Shown piece by piece: positions 22,367-34,518 of a stretch of 64,000 nucleotides of DNA. This DNA is from Moniliella sp. 'wahieum'. Lineage: Eukaryota > Basidiomycota > Moniliellomycetes > Moniliellales > Moniliellaceae. The notes beneath the pieces are model-generated. The model did no database searches, was not told where the DNA came from, and saw nothing but the letters and a program-made list of their open reading frames with translations. The translations under genes and the position numbers were made by a program. Position 1 is the first letter of the stretch, and each line of letters opens with the position of its first letter. The stretch is from the NCBI GenBank assembly GCA_003971905.1, contig RSEE01000131.1:62001-126000 (forward strand), in the 5' to 3' direction.

Positions 22367-22481
22367 CGACGGCTACAGGATTTGAACCTATGCGGGCAGA
22401 GCCCAACTGATCGCTCGCCTTTGGAAGGCGTTGAACTGAAGAAGTTCAAGTCAGTCTCCTTAACCACTCGGACAAACCGTC
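22367..22481 (-). tRNA. tRNA-Ser(UGA) with a 33-nt intron
   Basis: Read on the minus strand, the acceptor stem GACGGTT/AGCCGTC is perfect allowing one G-U pair, with G as discriminator. The anticodon stem is ACTGA/TCAGT, with loop CTTGAA holding anticodon TGA. A 33-nt intron follows position 37 and contains GTTCAA, which can pair with the anticodon region as in other intron-bearing tRNAs. The long variable arm (GGGC-TCT-GCCC) and T arm (TTCAAAT loop) mark a class II tRNA-Ser. The mature length is 82 nt. Confidence 0.95.
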
Positions 22482-23129
22482 TTGTTGCAACCCGAGATCA
22501 GCACCCCTATTTAGTGTGAAAACATATGTTTCTAGATCGAATGTGCAGTACTTACTCAGCCGCGCACTGAACCGAGCAAGTAAGGCACCGTGGAGAATGT
22601 GGCATCATGCACACAATACCCACTTCTTTGGCGGCCGGAGAGCTGCGCTCAACGATGCCAAAATGACGGATCACACACACATTCCCACAGGATGTGGGTA
22701 TGATCCTTGTTCTAGATCTTCCTTGTCCCCTTTTGTGTCTCTTTCCCCTCATCACGCGTGGTCTACCGTGTGATAGCTTCTCCTTCTCCTCTGGTATATA
22801 AGGCGCCATTCCATGCAGCCTGAATGAATACCTGTCGGCATCCGAAGCAATCCCCCTCTTACACAAAGGCCTCACAGTCTTCCTATCTTTTTGTACTCCT
22901 CTCGCCGGGAGTGTTTGCCCACCCCCAATCGATTTCAATTTGCTAGGGCAGATGCGATACGAGCTATATGGTTTGCCCTGATATCCATCCATTCTTCACA
23001 GTCGTACGCGGTATGATGGTTGCTGAATGATGACAAAAACGGACAGAGCCCGTAGGGGAAGGAAACGGGCATATACAACTGTACAAAGAGCCGGGACCCG
23101 CGAGGGCAGCAAAGGAAAAAGCAGGTTAT
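22482..23129. other. Accessory spacer, no gene recognised
   Basis: It contains a TATATAAGG box on the + strand (22794-22803) but no credible coding region after it. The GC content drops relative to the blocks on the left. Confidence 0.4.
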
Positions 23130-24660
23130 ACCGGCGACGCATCCTGGCGGAGCTTGTTGATGTGTTGGTAGAACTCAACGTGGGAGGCCGCCGAGCCATG
23201 GGCGTAGATAAAGGAGGCAGCAACAAAAGCGGAAAACGCCGACCGGGCATATGCGACGGGAATCCGTTCCACCAGCGTGTCCAGTCCCACCTTTTTCCGG
23301 AGCGTGGTAGGAAAGACGTGCGCCATCACGTTCCGTCGCACCGCCTCGTCCTCGTACAAGTTGGTTGCGGCAATTTCGTCCGACAAACGCCGCCCAGCGT
23401 CGCCGCCGTCTTGCCCGTAGTAAACGACTTCCACCACGGTGCCAGGCGAGCGCGAGCATGCTCGGCACCCCAATCCATATAAAGTCGGCAGTACCTCCGT
23501 CCGGACCAAAGAAGAGAATTTCCTCCTTGCCATACAGATCGACAATCTCCTCCTTTCCCCTGGGCGTCTCGTCCTTGATGAGCGATCACCGCATCAACGT
23601 ACTTTTCAAAGCACAGCTTGGGATTGGCATCAAGGGTGGGCAGGATGGTCCCCTTAGATCCGCCCTCGGGAATGTCCTTGTTTTTCAGGTGCTGAGTCGA
23701 GGCCAGGCCCGTAGTTCTCGTCAAACAGTGTACGCTGGTTGATCGAGTAGTTTTCCTTGTTGCTCGAGCGGATGATGCGGATGCCGCCACGAGCAATGTC
23801 CGAGAACCGAACGTGAAATCCACGAAAGTCCGACCCAACGACAAAAAAGAATACGCCGTATGGCTTCACGGGGTACTCTACGTGAGGGAGGAAGCCCGGA
23901 ACCAGCTGGAAGGAGAGCGCGACTTTGGTAGGGGTGTAAAAGTTGGTCTTGAGCACGCTCTTGTTGAACGCCAACAGTGCTTCGAGCACCTGGAGCTCAT
24001 GGGTGCTACTGGTCGTCTTGCGGATACGATCGCGGATCTGAGCATCGGTGAGAACCTCTTCTTTGACGAGGCGTTGGTAAGACAGTGTCGGGACCAGTTC
24101 ATCGTCCCCGGCCCCACCGGGTATTGGATATTGGCAAAGTGAACATAGAGCAGCCGAATCAGATCCGGGTAGCGCTCCAGCACGTCTTGAACGCACTCCC
24201 GTGTAAAAGTTCCTCACGGAAGCCGTCTTGATCTCATTGAGAATCGAGGCTTGGGCCGGGTTGCATCGTCAAGAACGTTGCGCAATGCTTGTACGACTGG
24301 CCCAATCGGTTGCAAAAGTGCTGCGCAAGAGCCAACCAACGTAGGCGTAGATGGCCTCCTGGACCGCATGGCCTTCTTGCGGGTTGGTCGGGTCACCAAC
24401 CTTGAAGAAGGGTCGTCGGGCAATGCGGAGAGAAGGGACGCTTCACGTATGATCTGATGGATCGAGTTATCAATGGGTGGGTAGCCCGCAATGGGAAGAG
24501 GGTTGAGATAGGCGCACAAAATGGTAACCCCAATACTAACTGCTCCACATACTTGCGCGAGGAAAAGAGCCCGTAAAAGTGATAAAGGTTGCTAAAGCTA
24601 GAATTCGATTCGTTGCGCCTCATCGTCCGCCCTGTCGATTGCAACCCGCTCTCGGACTGG
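23130..24660 (-). pseudogene. NAD-specific glutamate dehydrogenase (GDH2-type) pseudogene, 5'-truncated and internally deleted
   Basis: Blocks of the large fungal NAD-GDH are found in the right order on the minus strand. They are YHFYGLFSSRKYVEQLVLGLPF (about 24590), NPLPIAGYPPIDNSIHQIIREASLL, VEALLAFNKSVLKTNFYTPTKVALSF-like sequence (about 23960), FRGFHVRFSDIARGGIRIIR and SSNKENYSINQRTLFDENYG (about 23770), GSKGTILPTLDANPKLCFEKYVDAV, and the catalytic-domain piece YMDWGAEHARA with WKSFTTGKTAATLGG (about 23440). The next residues (RLSDEIAATNLYEDEAVRRNV, KVGLDTLVERIPVAYARS, then stop about 23128) belong to the extreme C-terminus. Roughly 290 residues carrying the NAD-binding domain are missing at the join near 23400. 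The first several hundred residues are absent too, and stops and frame breaks are present. The gene cannot make an active dehydrogenase. Confidence 0.85.
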
Positions 24661-27600
24661 ACACTCCAAAAAGATATATCCCAACGAACAAAGATGGACA
24701 GGCAAGTATAACTATAGTAGGGAAGCATGACCGTAGCCATACCCCAGCAACGTCCGCCTCGTCAAAAAGGCTGGCGTAGTCTGGCGCGCAGCTCTAATAG
24801 CCATCCTTCTATTATATTTGGCCGCCTTCGGAACATAGTAATTGTTCGCAAAAGCCCTATCTGCACTACTCTAGCTACTCAAGCCGAAGCAAGCGCTCAA
24901 GCTAACCCTCCCTGTCTTACCCCTTGTGCGACATGCATGACATGTGACATGTGACAGATCATGTGTTCTAAGCTAGAGATAGGCCTAAGGCCTAAAGCTT
25001 GTAGTAGAGGTCGCTTGGCTTGCTGCGTACTATATAAAACTGACGTTCACAGGCTTTTACTCCGATAGGACGGCGATTTCCGTGTTTTTCCCGGCAGGCG
25101 GAGATTCATTCGCGAAAGAGACCTAATATACACAACCCCGCCCATCTTCGGGATCATTCATAGCAGAAACTGAAGTAGCCCGGATCCAAAGACTTGTGCC
25201 CTTTTGTGAATGATATAGGAAGGTCGCGACTGGACCTTGGGCATGTATGTTCACCAGCTATATCGGGATCGATCCAAAATATACTATAGTCCCACTGCAA
25301 GGATAACAACGGCGTGTGGTCGGGAGGGTCGACTGCAGCGGCTCCATCAGCCGGTTATGATGCTATTGTTCCTGCCACGCGGTCGATGAGCCTAGCAGCG
25401 TTTTCTCATGGCCTACCTTCTTACCCTAACAAAATCACATCAGCTCAGGTAGTACGCAAGAGAGATTTTTGGCCCATCTACGCCGGGGGGTACCCTGATT
25501 TCATGTGGGGCATCAGATGCCGTCCACCCCTCCCCCTGATGAAGTAGAGATGATCGATGAAGCCCGTATTGATCAAGGTCAGAGAGGGCCAGCCACCTCC
25601 CAGATCACACTCAACTTCTTCCACAAGCAGACACCAGGCCAGTATCCCCACCCTCTGTGGCCCACTAGTGCCACATTCTACCTTCGAATGTAGCCCTGTG
25701 TAGCCACAATGATCGCCTGCAGCTCGATGCGACGACTACTGGGCCCTAGTTACCCTGCTAGTAAGGCAGACTGTAGCCGAGCAAGCCTGCCGCCTGGGGC
25801 ACTCGCCTAGTCAGGCTGTAGCCGATCCGGCTTGCCCCTGGTGCCTCCCTGACAGAGAGAGCCCTGGGCCCTTTTGTGCTCATGCCTAGTTAGTCTAGTT
25901 AGTGGTTGTATAGCCGAGCCGGCCTGCCGCTTGGGGCACTGGTCTAGTCACGGCCGAGCCGATCTGCACTGCCGCCTGACGCGCTCGTTCAGACGAACAA
26001 GTGCAACATATTTTCCATGACCGCCCTTGTCCTTTGCTCTTCCTTTGGTTTTCTCTTGTGCCCCTCCACGCCCGAAAACGGTGTCTCGCTAATGAGGCCT
26101 GTTTCCCACTCCCTCATCTTTCCCGGTTCTCCCCGTTCTGCGTTGTTTGCCAGGACAATCGTGGCTTTCCTCTACGATCCTTTGGCGTCTCCACCTCCTT
26201 CGTGGAGCCACACCCATGTAATAGTCTAGAGACAAGTCCTGACCCTCCTAATGGTTGCTTCCTGTGATACCTGCCCTTTCCAGCGCCAACAGTTCATCAC
26301 CGCCCACCGTATTCTTCCACAGCTCCCAAAAGTATGTGGCTTTTTTAGTCTCACCTTCAACCCCGGCTCCGGTCCCGGCTCCAGCTCCAATTCTGGTCAC
26401 TCAGGACTACATTCTCCTCAGAACTTCTTCCGTCCCGCCGAGTACTAATAACGGCTTCAATCACCATACTAACACTGCCTGGGCCGGCGCCCCCGCAGCC
26501 CCCTTGCCACACAAAAGCATCCGGCTCTCCGCTATATAAGCCCAGAGGCTTCCCCTTGTCCTTCGCCCTGCTCGGATTCACCAACAAGTCCAAGCATCAA
26601 CATGCCGCGACTCGACTGACCTTTCCGGCTTCCTCGAGAGTTTGTGCTCCTTAAACCCCTAGACTGGCCCCAGACTGCGGTCTACCCATGGAACCCAATT
26701 ATACAGCCACTTTTCCCAACACACTCTCCCTATCCATTGCTTTACCAACCCCCCGTTCAGGTTCGATATTAATATACTACCAATCATAACATATGCTACA
26801 CCACAGTTCTCTGTCAGCATGCTGGGTTTCCATCCACACAGCCATGAGAGTATAGCTCGTACGTCCTCATATTGTATGTGGGATCTACTATGGAACTAAA
26901 CCGTCGCAAATGATTGTTGGTAGCGAGTGGGAGAAGCAGCAGCTATACAAAAGTGTTTGCGTCAACTTCTGGATCTATGCTGCTAACTCCATCATGGCTT
27001 TCTCTCAAGTAAATTAGTGACGACAGGTTTGCATAACCTGTGCCCGACGACGGACTACTTTTGTCATAGGGCTTTCTCTCATCAGTGTGCCGATAAGGGG
27101 CCTCCTTTTCAGCCGCTTGGAGGGTTGAAGTGGACGCAGATATTGATTGTGGCCTGTGCCTACATTGGCTCATGAAACTAGGAGGAAAGCATCACGTCTG
27201 GCACCACACCTCCGTATTCTGTGAGCGACGCGTGTTGGGCAGCACAGCATATAAGAGGACTGCAATGGAGACTGGGGGACACGTGCTGCTCCACTTCTGT
27301 CCCCGCCAAACGTTTTCGCTATGGAAGGCTGTCGATCCTATCAGGCACAGGCCGAGGGCAGGCCGGGGAAGTGTGGGGCCGCAGAAGGAGCGGAGCGGAA
27401 TTATCGATTAGGCGGGTTAGACCAGGGACAGAGGGCGTTTGAAGCCATGGCAAGCGCAAGACGCCAAAAAACAAGAAGGAAAGGCGGCCCAGGCAGGAAT
27501 GAATTAATGAGGCGAGGTGAGCAATGGGACCTGATTAATGACTTGGCTGCGCAGGGCTGCGCTCTTTCTTCCTGTCAACTGCATGTCAACGGCATGCCGA

Positions 27601-27956
27601 GTGGTTGTGACTGGCGGAGTGCCAGAGTGTAGGCATGTGATACACATGCTCCACACACTGCCGCTGTGCCGCACTCGGCCTGATCGACAGGAGTGCCGTG
27701 CAGAGCGCCCAGATGCCCAGCTGCGCAGCCGCTGAGTCTCAGAAGGTCTGGGGTGGTAGGCATGGCCCGATGACCGAACAGTGACTATAGGTGACTAGGG
27801 ACCGGCGATCAGTGATCCTTCAACCATGGTATTTCAAGTCCAGCACTCTTCCGCACTGTCACTGGTCACCGCAAATCCGTCCCTTTTCTGTCCCTTCACG
27901 CCACCGCACCCTGTCGGAAGAAGCGGACCACCACCTTCCCTTCCCTCTCCTTCGCC
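24661..27956. other. 3.3-kb gene-poor accessory region
   Basis: No gene could be supported. It contains diverged copies of a GTAGCCGAGC...CTGCCGC-TGGGGCACT word at about 25775 and 25911, a TATATAAGCCCAGAGG box (26533-26548) followed by ATG 26602 with a stop after five codons, and a palindromic ACATGTGACATGTGACA stretch near 24940. The short frames show no family motif. Confidence 0.5.
25774..25980. repeat. Diverged local repeat (TAGCCGAGCxxGCCTGCCGCxTGGGGCACT)
   Basis: Two or three partial copies about 140 bases apart share TAGCCGAGC, GCCTGCCGC, TGGGGCACT and CTAGTCA. The function is unknown. Confidence 0.5.
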
Positions 27957-30779
27957 ATGCTCATCCGCCCCACTGCCGTTCTCCTGGCGGCTGCCTCTCT
28001 CGTTCTGGCCACGCAACATGGCCACAACGGTCATGACGTCGCCCACCCACACGTTCTTTATCAGCACCGCGGTGTTTCCGCCAGTGTTTCTTCCTCTGTC
28101 AGCAGGAAATCCCATCGAAAGTCCCAATCCATCAGTTCCACGCGTAATACGCTCAGCCCATCCTCCCCGACGTCCTCGGCGTCCTCGAAACGCAAAAAAC
28201 ATCAATCGTTTCCTCTCCTGCTACAAATGTGTCTTCCTCTACGTCACAATCCCAGCGCAGCACACGCCCTTCAAAGAACAAGTCTTCATCAAAGTCCGTT
28301 CCTTCCCCTTCAAAGGGAAATTCAACTGCCACTCCCCCCAAGAAGCCATCGTCGACATCTTCATCCGCTTCATTGCCCCGCCCCCCAACCCATCCCAGGC
28401 CAAGGCCGCATGCGAGCAACTGCCTGCGATACTGTTACGGGGCAACGGCACCGTCGAGGTCGTTGACGCCTTTTCCTATTGGTTTGAGGCTGGTTCCAAC
28501 CCTTCACTCCAGAGATTGACAGAGATGTACCCTGCTGGGTGGGTGCCTCCCGGAACGGATGTATCAGGCATTCTCCTGGGGGTGGGACCGGATGTGGACC
28601 TGACCCAAGACAAGGGCTACGGACGTAACGGCCAGGACTACATGGTGGCCAATCAGGGGCCCCTTGGTGGCCTGCCCGCGTTTTGTCGGTACGTTTGGTC
28701 CGCCGTCTCTGTACTACATTCCTTTTTATTGACCTACTCTCTCTCGACCAGACTTGGGGCTAACATCCGTACTTCCCCTTCCACCACGGTCTTGACTGAA
28801 GTCTGGATGCCCCTGGCCGATAGCTTTGCGTACACTGGAAAGCCTATCGGCTGGCAACCGCCCAGTCGGGCCTCGGTTTCAACCAACCAAAGCGACTACC
28901 CTACCCGGTCGACGCCGTATGAGATCGACGTTGTGCGTGCCCGCCCCTTCTTGAGGTGGGGGTGGAAACAACAGTATGGCAACGCAACGGTGTATGATCA
29001 ATCCAACAGCGACACTCGCTTTGACTACCTTAAGTCGCCCGCAGGTGGAGATCTAACCTGGAGCCTCAATCCTTACCCCAACCCCTTGATGGACAAGGGG
29101 GGATGGTCGAAATGAAAAGCTGGCAAACGGGCAAGCGGAGCGACGTCTCTCCTCACAAGCGGCCCCCGGTCCTCGCGTATTCGGAAACGGCGCCTCGGTG
29201 GCTTGGAATGGCCGAATTCTCTTCCTTGCAAATGGAGGCCAACGAGGATGGGTCCCCTGGTCCGATATGAAGCAGTTCCTCAGTCGGGATCGGTTCGTTG
29301 TTTCGGGACGAATACCGGTCACTTTGCCCGTACAGGCAGTGCGTTGTGGATGAATGGACCACCTCAACACAGAGAACAAACGGCCCAAGACTGGGTTAGT
29401 CGCGCGTCCCATGTGAGCAACCTCTTGAGTCGATGGGTGGTCGACGAGTTTTACGGAAAAAGTGCAGGTGTGCGCGGTGGAACGTCACCCAAGAAGCCGC
29501 TAACCCCACCAGCACCCGTGTGCGGTCTTACTTTCTGGCTGTTCCGTGGGAGGACGCAATGCGCTGGCCTCGGCCCAAGTCTACCCCGGCGACTTTGATG
29601 GGATCTTTGCCGGCTCTCCGGCGGTTTACTTTAATCGGATGAACGCGGGCCAACTTCATCTCCAATCCGTTTTCCGCAAGTCTTCCGCGGGGAAAGGGTA
29701 CCTCCCCTTGGCCCGGCACTGGGCTGCACTGCACGAGGTGGTACTTAAGCAGTGTGGGAACGACGAAGGTATGGTGGTCAACCCAGTTAAGTGCGCGGCC
29801 ACGCTTGATCTGGGTGCAGATCTGCTGTGTGCCAGGCATAGTGCGCCACCTGGGTCCCTCTTTGCGAATGACTCCTCGCAGTGCCTAACCCCTGCCAAAG
29901 TGACCAACTTGGCACGGATGTTCCAACCGGCCGTGGTCACATCGACCGAAACGGGAGAGAACCATACGGTTTACCCGGCTTACCTCCCTGGTGCTGAGCG
30001 GGCTGTAGCCACGGCCTCTGGGTCTGAAGCAAAGGCTAGCTCTTGGTTCCAGTACGCCGTGTTCAACTTGGACGCCACCGATCCATCTTGGGACCCCTAC
30101 ACCAACTTGACCTGGGAACAGGTGCAGCAGGGCGAGACGCAGAACGTTGGTGGGACCAATGCAAATGTCGAGGTACGTACAGACTCTCCATCTGTTCATC
30201 CTTCGATGTGACTTATCCTAGAAACTGACTTTTGTCGACAAACGTTGATGTGCCCTTTCAACGCAGGACTTGACCGCCTTCTTTTCGGACCCCGGGCGCA
30301 AACTTATTCACTCCCACGGTCTTGCCGACTTAACCATCTCTCCGCTCGCCTCGCGGGAGTACCATGACGCCGTTCTTGCCCACTCTACTCATCCTTCCGG
30401 TGACCCGAACCAGAGTTACCGCTACTTCGAAGTGCCGGGTATGCTGCACTGCCGCGACGGCGATGGACCATGGCATTTCGGTTCGCCGACTCAAAACGCT
30501 CCAGGCAACCGACCTTTGAAATGGGACACGGAGCACGATGTACTTCTTCGTCTTGTGGCGTGGACGGAGATGGGACAAACGCAAGAACCAGCGTATCAAG
30601 TCGCTGCTGCGTATGCTACGCTGGGCGGCCAGACAGACGGGAACGCGCCCGCTTGGTCGAGCAACTTTAATTGGGGCACGCGGTTAACGCGCAAATTATG
30701 CCCGTACCCGACCGAACCGATTTACCAGGGTGGACCAACGACGGGTCCTCGGGCGCACGAGAGTTACATTTGCTCGTAA
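27957..30779 (+). CDS. Secreted tannase/feruloyl esterase family hydrolase (3 exons, a few frame breaks)
   Basis: This family (Pfam Tannase) hydrolyses gallate, ferulate or related aromatic esters outside the cell. ATG 27957 gives a signal peptide MLIRPTAVLLAAASLVLA. A Ser/Lys/Pro-rich stretch (28080-28390) is read in changing frames before the enzyme proper starts. Enzyme blocks are AACEQLPAILLRGNGTVEV, LPAFCRLGANIRTSPSTTV (split by intron 28689-28751), NGRILFLANGGQRGWVPWSD, and DWVSRASHVSNLLSRWVVDE. The nucleophile elbow G-C-S-V-G-G lies at 29538 and needs one missing base near 29536. YPGDFDGIFAGSPAVYFN follows. The second intron is 30173-30266. The last exon has the Asp region HSHGLADLTISP and the His motif VPGMLHCRDGDGPWHFG, ending TAA 30777-30779. 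About 120 residues lie between EVWMPLADS and the next family block, longer than I expect for the family. Confidence 0.85.
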
Positions 30780-31839
30780 GGGTGCGTGGGTGGGTGCAAG
30801 TTGGACACATTGTTACGGGGTTTGGGTTGTAAGATGGTTTATACATGATATATCGTCTTTGCAATACTTTGTTCGAGGATAATGCGTACTGAGTTCTCAT
30901 GATTTCTTTGTCTACGACTTCGGCAGTGGTGTATTCGTTACGAACAGTCCTAAGCGAGATGGTAGGTAGGTATATAGTAGGATGGGAGAGACGGAGACAA
31001 CACCAGCGTGGGTACTTAGGTGAGCTAGCGATGCACATAACTATGTGGTGTGATCTCAGTGACCCCACTGAGTACTAAGCACTGACAATGGATACCCGAT
31101 ACGATGGATAGAGGGATGGATGGATTGAGGGATCGGGGGATTGAGACACATCAAAGGGGCGGGGGGGGGATCCAGACCAATAGCCAAAAGCGAAACAGAG
31201 AGCGAACAAGAACCACGCTCAAAAAAACCAGTTGTTTGAGCACACATCGTGTCTCTGGCACCCATGCAGCAGCCACAAGCCACATCATATGCACCATGCA
31301 CATGCACAAAAGGCATCCCACAGCCATCGTGGCCAGATGCACAATAACAAATGCCCGACGGCAAGGTGCCAGACCAGCGCTTGCCTTGAAGCTTGGTCCT
31401 ACCCCCCCCCCCTTGCACCCCGCATGACGCGTCCACGGATCCGGAACCAGCATCCGAACCCGACCCCAATCCCGCGATCCCGCGTACTGGGAACCTGCCC
31501 AGCCAACCCAGCCAACAAAGCACTGCAAAACAAAACACAATCCTAGCGTCGGTCGCGGTCCGTGGCAAGGGCAGGGGCCAAGAACATGACAACCAACACT
31601 GCATCCCCTCGTCACAAGGGCACCGTGTACGTGGATACACCGTGGCAAGAGAAGGGCGGGAGGAAGCGGGGGGGCATTCGAGTGACGAAAAGCGAAAAAC
31701 GCGGGGTACGCGCCTCATGCACTCGTGGGAAGAGGGAACCAGGGTGGGTGAAGGGCAGGGTGGAAGGAAGGATGAGAGAGAGGGAGGATGGAGAGATGGA
31801 GAGAGCGAAACAAGGGAAAAAGAATGAGGGTGGGAGAGA
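30780..31839. other. Convergent spacer between tannase and GH128-type gene
   Basis: No gene is supported. The tannase side is A/T-rich with TATATCGTC/GTATATAG words. The right side (31690-31835) is purine-rich GGGAGAGA sequence adjacent to the stop of the glycosidase. Confidence 0.45.
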
Positions 31840-33111
31840 TTAAAAGTCGGCATCGTCGTACGCCGGAACGGGTGGGTCGACGTAATCCTCAATGGGCACA
31901 GTGGGGGTAAACTGGGCATCCAGGTCGGCCGGGCAGAAGCGTTGAATGCCGGTGCGGTGGCCAAGCTGCTGAGCCACTTGTCACGTCCTTGGCATTGGGC
32001 ATCGCAATGCACCGTCTCGGTAACGTTGTCCCAGTTTTCCCCGTCGTTCGGGTCGGGTTGGGCAAGACGAGCGAGCAAGGCATGGTGCCGACGCACGACG
32101 CGCGACGACGATGGCAAAGCTGGGTCCAGAGACCGCTTGGACAGGGACAGGTACCGGTAATATTTGCCCAGCGAACGCAGGTCGCCCGATTGGTAAAACA
32201 CTGCGTTCTGCGCCGACCCAAAGCTGTCGGGCGGCGTGGCCCACATGCCAAATGGGAATGCACGCTTAAGTACCCCCCGTCGATGCAAAGAACTCTGTCG
32301 CGGCAATCATGAAGGCTTTGGCTTGCGCGGCCGACGGGTTGGAGGAAGAGGTGACACCGTACTCGGTGATCCAGATGCTCTTGTCGGGGAAACGCGAGTG
32401 GATGCCTTCAACATACTTCTTCAACTTATCGATCGACTGCCAGCTGCCGTAGTCTGGTAGTCACAACCAAGCAGTAACGGGAGGAGGGGTCAGTCATCGG
32501 AAAAGAGTAGGGGGGAGGGGAGGAAGAGAGAGACAGAGAGAGAGAGGGGGGAAAAGGACGTACAGTGGGCCGCATAATCATAGTATCCACCGCGGTTGTT
32601 GAGCGACTGGGTAAACTGCTCGAGCCAGTCCACGTTCCAGCAAATCTGAGGGGAAGAAATGTGGGTGCCGTATTGGCGCAGCGGGGCCAACTCGCGCTGG
32701 AAGGCAGCAGCGGCATCTTGGGGCGAGTAGTTGGACTGGGACTCGACGTCAGGTTCGTTGTAGGCCAAGAGGAACGGGTAGCGGTACTTGGGGAACAAGC
32801 CGCGCAGACGAGGCCAGTCCTGGTTCTTCTTGTACCCCCACCGGGTGGGCACGAATTGCAGGCCCGACTTGGACAGCTGGGGCACGTGGCCCATCTGGTG
32901 TGCGACGGAGAGGAGAGGAGCGAGGTTAGTAATCGGGGTGCGGGCCAGGGGCGGGGACGTACCTCCCAGTGGTGGTAGCTGTTAACGAGGGGAGAGCCGA
33001 TGAGCTGGTGGGCCCATTGGTTGTCGGCCGCCCAGGCGAGGCCGAGGTGGAAGGCGCTGGCGGACTGGGCCAGGACAAGGAGGGTGGCGAGAGACAAAGA
33101 GGGAGCTTCAT
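31840..33111 (-). CDS. Secreted glycoside hydrolase of the 'catalytic core' (Asl1/GH128-like) type, 3 exons
   Basis: This family includes fungal cell-wall Asl1 proteins and GH128 beta-1,3-glucanases. ATG 33111 gives a signal peptide that needs a 1-nt shift to reach LSLATLLVLAQSASAFHLG. Exons are 33111-32963, 32894-32564 and 32453-31840; both donors are GTACGT. The product has LAWAADNQWAHQLIGSPLVNSYHHWE and GLQFVPTRWGYK. The acid/base Glu lies in LLAYNEPDVESQSN (near 32760) and the nucleophile Glu in SIWITEYGVTSS (near 32370). FPFGMWATPPDSFGSAQNA is then reached through another frame change near 32270. The tail contains CQGRDKWLSSLA and ends IEDYVDPPVPAYDDADF at TAA 31840-31842. Secretion and the two Glu motifs support an active beta-glucanase; the substrate is inferred. 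Confidence 0.85.
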
Positions 33112-34187
33112 TGGAAAGACGGGTGGGGTGGGGGGGCTGAGAGACGGTGTTGGGTGGCAGGGGGCGTCAACCAGGACGCAGAGGGCAGGTGGTGAGGAGA
33201 GGGGGGGAGGCAACTCGCAGAGCTGGGTGGGGTGGAGGAGGAGGAGGTGGTGGTGGTGGGGATGGGAGAGGGGAAGAGGAGTAATGCGGTGCCAAGGGGC
33301 AGCCTGCCTGCATCCTCCTCCTGAGGGTTACGCTTAGCGCTTACAGCTTACGGGCCGGTTACTAACATGCATCACATGAGGCCCCCCGTTGCGCTGCCTA
33401 AGGATGGGTGATCGATGATCGGCGACGCGCAAGCGGCGATCAACACGCGCAGCACACACACAGGCGCCGTGCCCTGTCCCGCCGCGTGCTGGGTCTTCCA
33501 TCGGTGACTACGACTAGGTGACTGCAAACCGCCCCAAAAGGAAGGAGGGATGGGCCGGCGGGGGGGCAGTGTGCCCTGCGCGGATCCACCGGCGTGCCAA
33601 GCGAGTGACGTATTGGAAGTACGTGCCCGGCCGGCGGCTCGGACGGAGTGCGTAGTGCTGACTCAGGCAGGCAGAGACATGCGGTCATGCGGTGGGCCGA
33701 CGGCTGCCCCCGTCCCAGGGGGATGGACACTGCGCGGGTGCTGGGGATGGCGACACTGCCCGGGACCCGTGCCGATGCGGGCTGGCGTGGGGGCAGTGGC
33801 TGCGCCTGCCAGGGCGCAAATCCAGCCAGGGTCGCTGGTCGTTCGGCGGCGCCGCGCGCCGTGCCCGATGCGCCCAGCTTGCGTGCCCTGCCAAGGCCGC
33901 CAGCGTGGAAGCTGCACGCAAGCTGCGGCATGCACGTCTGCCGAATCAGGCAGGTGCCGCACTGCGCCCCGCAGGCTGCTGGGCATGCGCGGCATCACCC
34001 ATCCCAATGGCTCAGCCACTGCATCCACCCACGTCCCAGGTCGCCTGATGCAGATGTGACAAGTCTACATCACCTGTGATATGTGCCAGTCACACTGGTG
34101 CGGCCCAACGCTAGTCGGTGGGCGTGCCTAATGCCTTCGGTTGAGAGCACTGATGCATGATGCATGCATTAAACGTCACATGACGCG
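33112..34187. other. Tandem spacer between ARP10 and the GH128-type gene
   Basis: No gene is seen in this GC-rich stretch despite long open frames on both strands, which are GC artefacts. A GGTGGGGTGG/GGAGGAGG purine-rich part (33120-33280) lies immediately upstream of the glycosidase start. Confidence 0.45.
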
Positions 34188-34484
34188 TCACGTGGCCTGG
34201 GCGTGCTGGGCTGCAGGCGCTGACTGGGTGCGGCTGGCGTCACGTGCCGCCTGCACCGACGCGTCCCACTCGTCGCGGCTGACTGCGCGGCGCGACACGA
34301 GCTGCAGCGCGCGGCCAGCGACGCGCCCAGCCACGCCACATCGTACTCGGCACAGCCGGCGCCGACCCCGCCGTGCTCGGCGGCACTGGCGGCCACACCA
34401 CACCCCGTCCACCCTCCGTAGCGTCTCCCTCGTCTTGTCCTTGGTCGTGGTCTTGCTCATGGGCTTGGTTGTGGTTGTGGTTGT

Positions 34485-34518
<34 letters not shown>

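Noticed and set aside
26001-26593. Small gene with TATATAAG box at 26533
   Set aside because: The first ATG after the box (26602) has a stop after five codons, and no frame shows a motif.
33440-34079. Long frames on both strands between the glycosidase and ARP10
   Set aside because: Low-stop GC-rich DNA with no family motif and mirrored frames; treated as spacer.
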